NCBI RefSeq assembly: GCF_000485595.1
Contig: NW_014577114.1
Span: forward strand, 98,476 to 138,386
Reading direction: 5' to 3'
DNA: 39,911 bases
From: Priapulus caudatus
Lineage: Eukaryota > Priapulida > Priapulimorpha > Priapulimorphida > Priapulidae
Below, piece by piece: positions 21,576-31,168 of the stretch; position 1 is the first letter of the stretch; each line of letters opens with the position of its first letter. The notes below the pieces were generated by a model. It was not told the DNA's origin and made no database searches. It saw only the letters and a program-made list of their open reading frames with translations. The position numbers and the translations under genes are program-made.

Positions 21576-22380
21576 CTGGAAGATCTGCGCGCAGTACGTT
21601 GCAACAAAACCTCGTATCACTGATGTTATACGTAACACAAGTATGAGCTTTTAGAGAGATCCCCACTTAAGAAAGAACATAACTATTGCTACGAACATCT
21701 CAAGTGACAGTAGGCTGTCAATTAACCCATTGGCTCGTAGGAACAGAGAGTTATTTTTTTTTATCAAAGTACAGTTGTGTTTTGAGAAGCCGCTGAACCA
21801 TATATACTTCTGTCGCATGGAAAAAACGGCCTCCAGCCGATCTCGGTGACGCCGAGAGAATAATACTAAGTGTACTGCCAGAGGTTATGCATAAATCTGT
21901 TGTTCAATCGCTAAAAGTGCACATGTTGGACACTGAACCAAACAATAACTTGTTCCATATCAATGACCGGTGATAAGATAAGGAAACACATCTTGTTCAA
22001 GTACCAATAGGATACCGCGTTAAAGGCAATTAAGACTCTAATTGTTTTCAATTGACACTTAGAGAATAGTGACACGATGAATGAGATTTTATGTTAAATC
22101 GTTACGAGAAGGATTATTCATTGAGCACAAACTCTTACACTGAATGCAACCATGTTGGTAATGAAGTTGAATTGCTTGAATGTTTTACTATTTGCGTTAC
22201 AGATTAAACAATTACATTTTGATATGAAAAGCATATGCAGCATGTCTGACTTTAGTTGATAAATTACGTGTATCTATCTAAGATTAGTTTACTTAACATA
22301 TCAAAACAAAAGTATTATTTTATTGCATACAATAAATGGAAACAGTTACGTTCGGGACGAGGGTTTGGAATTTTTATGTA
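21576..22380. other. Intergenic, nothing recognised
   Basis: No coding or structural signal that I can support. Confidence 0.35.
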
Positions 22381-22411
22381 TGCGTGTATGCGCGCGCGAC
22401 TGTGCGCGCGC

Positions 22412-22486
<75 letters not shown>

Positions 22487-22650
22487 CGTCTGCCTGTGCG
22501 CTGCGTGTACGTCTGCCTGTGCGTGTGCCTGTGCGTGTGCGTGTGCGCTGCGTGTGCGTCTGCCTGTGCGTGTGCGTGTGCGTGTGCGTGTGCGTCTGCG
22601 TCTGCCTGTGGGTGTGCGTGTGTGTGTGTGCCTGTGCGTGTGCGTGTGCA
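22381..22650. repeat. (GT)n microsatellite passing into a GTGTGC/GTCTGCCT minisatellite
   Basis: A CG-alternating start (GCGCGCG), then about 34 GT units, then GTGCGTCTGCCTGTGCGTGT-type repeats. Alternating purine-pyrimidine DNA of this length can adopt Z-form. All open frames here are simple-sequence artefacts. Confidence 0.95.
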
Positions 22651-24345
22651 TGAGTTGCAACTGTTATTATATGCAGCTCAGTGGTCGGCCTAGCCAGTCG
22701 TGTTTTTGAGCAGTTGACGCCACCAAGCGGTTGAGTACCAAGCGTCAGGACCATATAGTAACAATATAAGTCTCTATATATGAGTCTATTTATAAGTCTC
22801 TGTATATTCCTATGGTCAGGAGTGTGCAGTTATGGCCCACCGTCCAGTTATAATTCATAAATACAATATAACATAAGCATACACGCAATAATTAAACCAA
22901 TGTGATCACGTGCTACACTCGCAATTCTTCCAAAAATTTTGTTTGCTCTGCAGGGTACAATTTGTTCGCCCGCATCCTGCCCAGGCTATAGGTTTTATAT
23001 TTATTAGGTCGACACGTATTTGGGCAGGCCCAAGTAAATGAGGTGAAAGAGTTTAGAACGATGTGGAATACTGCAGGGGCAATGGCAGTTAGCAAACCTA
23101 ATTAGGTGTAAGACGATTGCCCAAACTGATCATTAGCGGATTCAGGAATGGGCCAACGGAGGAGGGAGACAATTGCATCACCGATGAGCATGGGGGTCAT
23201 TGTGAGCTTCCCCAGCGAAGTTCAGCCACTCATTTTATATTGCCCAGTGTGCTTCAAAGATTTCTGTTCTCTAATTAATGACGACCAAATGTAGGAAACA
23301 GTAGGTAAAATAATAGGTTGAAATGCGCATAAACGATTGCTTCGCGTTTTTAACTCAGTTTTTCATATTGAACTTGGACAGCGGCATGGTACTGAGGCTC
23401 TCCTTCCGGATCTGCCAATGTAACCGAACATAGAAATGCGTCTGCAATAGTGAATCTCTGAACGTGAACACAATGCGGCGTGAGTACAACGGACGCGTTA
23501 CATTGAACATGAATAACGCGTTCACATTCCTAGAGTGCATGTTATTACTATACGTTCTCGTGGTTCCAGGAATGGGAAAAGGGGTAACCACAAAACCTGT
23601 ATATTCAATACAATAGTAATTGATTTTACATATCCTGGGCATTCGCGAACACATGTCGTCCGCTAAGCATCATAAAGCTATAACCTGGTTGTCAGCTATC
23701 TCGGGTATAATATTATATGTATATTAGTTCAAGAAAATATGTTGGCGTATTAGAACCCAAATGTTAGCACAGACAAAAAGACAAAACGACACTTCTACAC
23801 AATAAAGACAAAATTTAAACAAGATTTGCTAATGTGGCCGACGATTTAATGTCACTCTAAAAGTAGAGGGCGGCTATTACCGAGTAGTTTTCATGAGATG
23901 AGTTGCACAGTATCTTTTCACCTTGAGTGTCCGTCATGAAAACGCATAGGTTTTTGAAACTTGACACGTACAATATAAGGTTTATGTCCACATTAACTTG
24001 TAGCGGGTACTATGCACAGTCAGCTTGTAATTTTACAGTTATGCATCGTGATAGTTATTTATCACCTCAAATTCTTCTTCGGTGTTCCGCTATAATTTCC
24101 AGAAATTGACATTTATTTGGCACGTAGTGACTGACGCATGCATGAACACAGGTCATATATTAGTTCAATACAAATATGCTACATGTAATTATTAAAGCGA
24201 AAAATTGAGATGCGATTACCATCTTCCGTATCAAAGCAATCGCGAGTATACATTCTTTCTACTTTTAATGGATAATTGCAACAAACGACCTGTTTATTTT
24301 AGCGTGGTACATCGGTTGTGGCAGCACTATGTCTCTGCTTCTGTT
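22651..24345. other. Intergenic, nothing recognised
   Basis: Open frames at 22913-23095 and 23355-23654 (minus) have no family features. Confidence 0.35.
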
Positions 24346-24537
24346 CAAGGAGCTACATATACCTAAATCAGGAGTAGATAATAGCATTATTAGCCTAATC
24401 TCTAGCATTATAGCCTTATAGCCTATAGCCTTATAGCATATAGCATTATAGCCTAGCATTATAATCTCTAGCATTATAGCCTATTATCTACTCCTGACAT
24501 ATATGCATGTATACATATATATATATGTAGCTCCTTG
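24346..24537. mobile_element. hAT-type miniature element, 192 bp, 8-bp target duplication, nested hairpin
   Basis: The termini are a perfect 16-bp inverted repeat (CAAGGAGCTACATATA). The identical 8-mer CTTCTGTT lies at 24338-24345 and 24538-24545. CAAGG-type termini and 8-bp duplications are hAT hallmarks. Inside is a second perfect 16-bp inverted repeat, CAGGAGTAGATAATAG (24369-24384 and 24481-24496). It encloses tandem copies of TAGCATTATAGCCT. There is no coding capacity. Confidence 0.85.
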
Positions 24538-24648
24538 CTTCTGTTTGTAGAGTCCCTTCATATCTGACCGGTAGATGGCGACCATAGTCTAGCAGGCCTC
24601 AAAGAGGACAGCACAAAAATATTGAAAATATGAGTTCGAGTTTTCTTG

Positions 24649-24742
24649 ACGTCTTACGCATCACTCTTGCACGCATTAGTCGCATTGCACGCATTGCACG
24701 CACGTCTTACGCATCACTCTTAAACGCATCACTCTTGCATGG
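24649..24742. repeat. Short repeat, period about 53 bp (ACGTCTTACGCATCACTCTT)
   Basis: ACGTCTTACGCATCACTCTT at 24649 recurs at 24702, with GCATTGCACGCATTGCACGC between and a partial third copy (ACGCATCACTCTTGCA). Confidence 0.75.
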
Positions 24743-26056
24743 ACAACACAGAATAATACACTGCAATGCTGATTATCACCACTAATAGTGCAGTAAACTG
24801 CTCCTTTTTTTATAGTGAAAAGCAAAACATTTATAATTAGGCCTATCCACGACCACGTTGTGGTACGCGTCTAGCCGAACTAATCCGTCGTCTCCATTTG
24901 TCCACAATTTTGTTGGTATTTACGTCTTACATAATCTGCCTACCTCTATATAATTATTGTATGTTTCTCATATGTCTCTCACATAAACTTTTGTCAGGAG
25001 GTCTATACAGCCATTGACAGGTAGAGTTAACTCTACGCTATTCGTTAAGTTAACGAGTCAGTTAAATAAGCAACTAGGTATAATGTCTGTCGAGTAGAAA
25101 ATCGTGATACTTTTCAGAATTACACCTATATCGCTGTTCCCGTGTATATAATCTAATACTTACTCAAAGCGGTAACCCAACCTACAGAGATGCTGTATGT
25201 ATATACCGTGCATCACACTGATCAAAGCTGTACCGTCTTAAGCTTAACGAAGTTAGTAAGCGAATTGAGAATGCAAAAAGTTCAAAGCACGTTATGCAGA
25301 GCAGCAGCTACGGTATCTGAAGCCGGTACAGGACGGACATTGTTGTGACTGCAGCCGCGAACGCATGACGATTAATATTATCTCGCCGAATACGTGTCCG
25401 AATAGACGAACAAGGTAAACCTATCCGATAATATTTTTTGTTCGTGTTCCTACGAAGAATGTTTAAATCGATATTACAAATCGAAGATGTGAAGCGCACG
25501 TTGCATTTCATAGGTTATTCTAGCAGGTGTGTGGATTCGTCTCTCATTCGTATTGATTCAGTATTCTCAGGCGCCATCAGCCATGTACGTAAGTTGATTA
25601 ACATGCAGCAAGTTGTTGAATGATCGTTTTTAAGCTTCACTAGAATATTATCTTACATATTATACTGAATAAGGTGTTAAAAATTGGGTGCCATAAATGT
25701 AATATATCACAGAGAGGAAAACAACTACTTTGTTACTGGAAAGCACCTCAGACCTTCATCCCATTGGATCAGTATTTTCGAAAGTCTGTGCTACTCGGAA
25801 AATAGATATAAATAAGTAACTAAATCAAAATCTATGGAAACAAATCACTTTTACTTACGTATGCTATTTCGTATCTAGTGTGCTTATAGTGCCAGCAGAT
25901 GGCGCTTGCCGTTGTAATCCGTGTAATAAGCTAGATATTCTAGCACAAAGTACTTGCAAAATCTCACGTTTAATATGTAAAAGCATTAGCTATATTAAAT
26001 CAAATACCTCCCTATATACAGCCAGCACGTCCGTAGTTTTGATCTGTCATATGTGC
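24743..26056. other. Intergenic, nothing recognised
   Basis: Mixed sequence. The open frames on both strands at 25308-25623 overlap each other and resemble no known protein. Confidence 0.35.
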
Positions 26057-26064
26057 TTGCTGAT

Positions 26065-26308
26065 CAGTGGCGTAGCTAGGATTTTTTCAGCGGGGGGGGG
26101 GCACTGGGGGGGGGGGCCTTACATTTTCGTGGGGAGGCACAATATACGCAACTTTTCTTTGTATTATACTGTTCTAACGGCATTGTTTTTAATTCAATTT
26201 TTTTTATCAAGCATGAATTTTTAGTGGGGGGCGACCTGGGGGGGGGGGGCGACAGCAAATTTGTGGGGGGGCGTCGTGCCCCCCAGGCCCCCCGTAGCTA
26301 CGCCCCTG
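26065..26308 (+). mobile_element. hAT-type miniature element, 244 bp, 8-bp target duplication TTGCTGAT
   Basis: It begins CAGTGGCGTAGCTAGG and ends CCGTAGCTACGCCCCTG, an imperfect terminal inverted repeat. TTGCTGAT is present at 26057-26064 and again at 26309-26316. The interior is G-rich at both ends (runs of 7-10 G) around an AT-rich centre. No transposase is encoded. It is related by its termini to the elements at 11320-11733 and 20464. Confidence 0.9.
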
Positions 26309-26379
26309 TTGCTGATTCAATGTAAAGCCGCGGCAAATGACGATGAACAAACAACTCATCCAAGGGGATGTATATATAT

Positions 26380-26414
26380 CAAGAGTAGATAAATAGTTAT
26401 TTATCTTACTCTTG
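26380..26414. mobile_element. 35-bp near-perfect hairpin CAAGAG...CTCTTG inside an AT tract
   Basis: CAAGAGTAGATAAATA, a 2-nt loop, then its reverse complement with one extra T. ATATATAT abuts both ends. The arm resembles the inner hairpin of the 24346 element (CAGGAGTAGATAATAG). Confidence 0.65.
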
Positions 26415-26432
26415 ATATATATATATATATAT

Positions 26433-26478
<46 letters not shown>
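26415..26478. repeat. (AT)n microsatellite
   Basis: About 60 bp of TA dinucleotides continuing from the hairpin. Confidence 0.9.
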
Positions 26479-26481
<3 letters not shown>

Positions 26482-26826
26482 TTATATGGGGACCAGACAT
26501 TATTCCGTTATCCGAGCAACTAGGCAATAGTTAACAGGACGCGGATTAGTGATTATAGCCATATCTGCCTAAGAGTCACTATGCGTAGGCCAATAAACAT
26601 CAACCAAAGTTTACATTAAACGTTCAAATCAGCGTTATCCTCTATAGTTTTTTTACATATTCAATTTGATATACTGCCCTCGCCACTGGTTCAAACCCTT
26701 TTTGCCGGACATCGTAGCGGCCACCGGTGGTGGGACACAGTGTTTATGGCACAACTTAGAGGAAAATTGATTTTGGCGATATTTTTGGCGAGATCGTGGC
26801 ACGCGATATTTTTAACAGCCACATCA

Positions 26827-27428
26827 CAGCACACGCACCCCCCCCACAACACACACATACGCCACGCGCGCACACACACGACACACCACAACCATCAGTC
26901 ACACCACACACACACACACACGCCCCCTACACACGCACACACGTCCCTACACGAACGCACGTCCCTACACGCCCTCACGCGCACACACACACACACACAC
27001 ACACAACACACAACACACACACACACACACACATGCACACACACACACACACACACACACAACACACACCACAAACACACAAACACACACACACACACAC
27101 CACCAACACACACAACACATGCAAACACACACAGGACTGCGCGCGCCTACAGACACGCACATGCATCACACACACACACACACACCACACAGCACACACA
27201 CACACACACAGCCACACGCAACACACGCGACACAACACAAAACACAAACACAAACACAAACACACACACACACAACACACACACACACACACAACATGAC
27301 ACACGCCTTCCCACACTCACACGCACAAACAAACACGCACCCACGCCCCACACACAAACACACACACGGACGCACACACCGGACGCACACCCGCACATAC
27401 GCACACGCGGGCACCACACGCCCCTACC

Positions 27429-27493
<65 letters not shown>

Positions 27494-27823
27494 ACAACGC
27501 AACACACACACAAGACACATCACTACACACATTACACATATGCCACACGCTTTCCCTACACTACACGCACAAAAACACGCAACCCACGCCCACACACACA
27601 GAACAACACACACGGACGCACCACCCGCACATTAACGCACACGCGGCGACCACACGCCCAACGACACACGCACCACACACACACACGCACACGCATACGC
27701 ACGCACACACACAGCACACATTACACACGCACACAGCACACGCACACGCACACTCACACGACACACGCACACGCGCACGCCATAGCACACACACAACACC
27801 ACACATCACAACACACACTCACA

Positions 27824-27854
<31 letters not shown>
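26827..27854. repeat. CA-rich repeat block, about 1 kb, with a higher-order duplication
   Basis: Mostly CACACA with interruptions (CGCC, CTACACG, ACAAAC). A non-CA pattern at 27301-27433 (CACGCCTTCCCACACTCACA, later GGACGCACACC and CACGCGGGCACCACACGCCC) recurs at 27545-27673 with changes, a period of about 244 bp. Long His-Thr or Cys-Val open frames on both strands are artefacts of this composition. Confidence 0.95.
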
Positions 27855-27856
<2 letters not shown>

Positions 27857-27859
27857 AAC

Positions 27860-27987
27860 TCTCATCTATCTATCTTATCTTATCTATCTTATCTACCTCT
27901 ATCTATCTATCTATTCTATCTATCTATCTACTCTATCTATATATCTCTATCTGATCTATCTAGTCTATTCTTTCTATCTATCTATAT
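27860..27987. repeat. (TATC)n microsatellite
   Basis: CTATCTATCT repeats with interruptions directly follow the CA block, forming a compound microsatellite. Confidence 0.93.
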
Positions 27988-28198
27988 TAAATTGTATTGA
28001 GTGATATTGACACGACGGTGGTATAAACTCCTCCATATTTTATATATGATTATATATATTATAGCTCATTGAATCAAGGAATGAATTAACAGATGCGTTT
28101 ATTCAATAAACTCATTTCGCTTACCCGGTCTTGACCAGAGCTCACGTAATTCGAGCATTATATTAATACATCAATTAATTATATTAAGTTAATTCAGC

Positions 28199-28483
28199 CT
28201 CTCTCTCTCTCTCTCTATATATTTATATGTATATATTACATGATATGTATATGAAAGGCGATGAATAGTCCAAAAGTAATGCCTGCGTAGAGGGCACGAT
28301 TCTTTTGGCAGAAATTTGAACCCGAGTGAATTAGTACGTGAGGACGGAAAAATATTTTAGAGTGGTGCTTTCGGATGGTGCAGTCACCTTGCATGTACGC
28401 AGGCACGCACACATACGGCACACACAACGCACATGCGCGCGCACGCTAATACGCACACACACGCTTCACACACACGCATGAAC

Positions 28484-28516
<33 letters not shown>

Positions 28517-28530
28517 ATATATATATATAA
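28199..28530. repeat. Patchy simple repeats: (CT)n, CA/CG-rich and (TA)n
   Basis: (CT)n at 28199-28217, CACACACG-rich DNA at 28400-28478 and (AT)n at 28484-28530, with ordinary sequence between. Confidence 0.75.
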
Positions 28531-29538
28531 CGATTTACGTTGCTCATGCATTCCGAATGTTGCTGTACTTTGCAAGGCGCATTCTTTATGTTTGTGCCCC
28601 TGAGTATGTTACTGCACAGTGTGTCATCTCTTTGCGTACTCCTGTAGCCGGCTTGAACAAACAGCCTCGGAATAAGCAACCCTTCAAGAATTAACGTGTG
28701 TATATTAGCAAGTATATAATGCCGAGAGTTAAATGAAAACAGACGAGTCGGCGTGGATGTTGACACTTTTCTAATGTCTTTTCATGCCACGCCTACTGCT
28801 CTAATGAACATGAGCATCTCAGGGCGCGCAATAAAAACAACCACGGTTCTGTTCTGCAGTGCACGAATTATTATAATATAGTTCGCTTGTGTTTTACTGC
28901 CAATGAAATCCAAGGCATGCCTCATATATCATCGTTCGCAGACACCGTCGTAGATTTTCTGTCCGTGCCGAAGTCTTTGCCGTTGTTTCGTTCGCTGCTA
29001 TTCAGCAAGCCCTGTCGATATCGTAAAACAATCGCAAACAAGACGATGTTGTACTGTATATATACCTATACCCTGGGCGGGTAGCCGAAATCCGTGTTGC
29101 TTCCTATAGCTGCCGAAGCATGAATTCGGTCGTGTTTGCGTGTGATTGACGTTCCCGTGTCACTTGTCTTGTTAGTTGTTGAGTTGTTCCCGCTCGGTGA
29201 TGACCAACGGACAGACAAATTATTAGGTGCTCCGTGACACCGAGCTTTACGAATTCCAACTAATTCCAACATGGTATTTATCGCGTGGTATGCACAAGCA
29301 GTTCTGACCTAGTCGTCGCTTGCAACATATATTATTTAACCAGTGCAAATCGAATAGCAGTTAAAATTCACGAAATCGGACAGTTATGCGTTTAATTTGT
29401 AAAATTCCTGTCAGAACTCACGATGAAATAACACGTGTATAACCATTGCTAGCTACTGCCAGAGAGAACGTGTGCTAACATAACTATTTGTCTTTTAATG
29501 AATAATTTATTGTCTTTCACTAAATCGCGCGCCACTAG
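28531..29538. other. Intergenic, nothing recognised
   Basis: Somewhat richer in CG dinucleotides (for example 28930-29270) but with no recognisable gene. Confidence 0.35.
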
Positions 29539-29631
29539 TATGTGAGCGGGGATAAGCGAGGCACCTCTGTATGTGAGCGGGGATAAGCGAGGGACCTCTG
29601 TATGTGAGCGGGGATAAGCGAGGGACCTCTG
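29539..29631. repeat. 31-bp minisatellite, 3 copies
   Basis: The unit TATGTGAGCGGGGATAAGCG plus AGGGACCTCTG occurs three times in a row. The first copy differs by one base (GGCACC), while the last two are identical, so amplification appears recent. Confidence 0.96.
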
Positions 29632-31079
29632 TTTTGGTTAATAAGATCTCAACGTCATTCACTACTTTGACACTTGATGACCAGAGAACAAATATCTTTC
29701 CTACCTCGATGACTATTCTTTCGTGACAACCATAAACGCCTAAATTATGCCACTAATGTTTGTAATATTTATGCAGTTCGTGCCTAACAAATTTTCAGCG
29801 GTATTTAACAGTTTTACATTTATGCGAGATTATTGGTTACGTGCGCCTGTGTCATTATTCGTCTGCTAATACGCATAGCATAGTAGCTCTATAAGTTTTG
29901 CTTTGGAATCTTAAAAGTAGAAGGACTTTAAGGTGTGTTGGTTATTAATTCAGTTAGTTACTCGTTCACAGCCATCACTCCGACCCGGTCGTCGACAAAG
30001 ATAACTGACCTTTCCGTGTAAACTCAACTTCAAATCGCTAGAATCCATTTCGGGGCTGCATCAATGTTGACATGTTAGTCAGCAGACAACACCTACATGG
30101 GATCCGTTTCTACCATTCACTGTTATACGCCAGAACCACTCCGCTGTTGACACCGATTTAAACAGAATGATGAATGGGATATTGACTCTACCAGCCACAG
30201 TCTGTCACACACAAGTAGGGGTATACATTTACTTGGTGACAAAGCCATAAAATTCATGATATGAATTGCAAATACTCGAGTCAAGGAAAACAGTGGAACG
30301 CCTTCATGCCTTGCCACCAGCCCTCTTGCAGGGAGTGCTATATATGCTCAGGTACGCCGCTACATGACCATAGCCGCATAGGGTCAACCAGGCCTCATAA
30401 CTTCCTGGAAAATAAAATAAAATAAAACATTTACCAGTATTTTTGCAGTGCAGCGAAAACTACGTATGTATTCGTTTTTGCTAAAGAAGTCTGGAAAAGA
30501 TATATTGGTGATTGCTTCATTATACAATATACAAGAATTCTTGTGAAAAATGACCGGGAAAAAGCATTCTTTTGTGTCAAAGCTGTATATGCTACCTGTC
30601 CAAATAGTTTGAACTCGGCGGCGCCATCATATTTGGTCCGTGTCTGTGCATGAGGATTGTCATTATAGGCTGGGCCGAGCTAGTAGTCTACTCACAGCAT
30701 TAGCCTTTAGACCTATCAGGCTATCACATCCGTCAGGTTACTCAAGGCGAGTGTACGCTTCACTCCGCCACTGGTGAGTAGTTGACGTTACCTTTCACCG
30801 TCTCCGCGTGTGGGAGGGATGCCGACAGAGTGATGTTACTCGTCGTACATGGCAGAACAACCCCACCGTGCGCACAACACGTGTGCGCCGACAAAACGCT
30901 ATAGACGTTCCTAGAGCTGAGCTCGCATGTGTTCACGCACGAACACTGTGTATAGATATGCATGGACATACACACGCACACATCGGACGTGTATGCACTC
31001 GTGAGATTTGCAGAGGATGATGTAGTACTCCTTCGTTTTCTCCTCAGGAAGATGTTTTCACGTGGAACAATACATCAGG
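29632..31079. other. Upstream region of the Wnt9-like gene
   Basis: No feature is certain. The last 500 bp (30600-31079) has more CG dinucleotides than the surroundings and probably includes the promoter and 5' UTR. No TATA box was assigned. Confidence 0.35.
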
Positions 31080-31168
31080 ATGCATATTCAATCATGTTCA
31101 CTTAATATTTTGCTGTTGCTGCTGGTGGCAGTCATAATCTACGTTCCCATAGCGCATGGCTTCGTTGG
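31080..31168 (+). CDS. Wnt9: Wnt9-like gene, exon 1 (signal peptide)
   Basis: The ATG (A at -3) opens MHIQSCSLNILLLLLVAVII then YVPIAHGFV, a classic hydrophobic signal peptide with likely cleavage near AHG. The donor GG|gtaagt is near consensus, and its phase fits exon 2 exactly. An upstream ATG at 31052 is out of frame and stops after about 17 codons. Confidence 0.85.

Noticed and set aside
22256-22754. Overlapping open frames rich in Val-Cys or His-Thr
   Set aside because: They are translations of the GT minisatellite on both strands and so not coding.
26682-26705. GGTTCAAACCC resembling a tRNA B box
   Set aside because: No A box at the right distance, no acceptor stem and no cloverleaf could be drawn. 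The match is probably chance.
26740-28000. Very long His/Thr-rich open frames (up to 372 codons) on the plus strand and Cys/Val-rich ones on the minus strand
   Set aside because: They are translations of the CA microsatellite block, which lacks stops in several frames. There are no splice sites, no domain and no start context.
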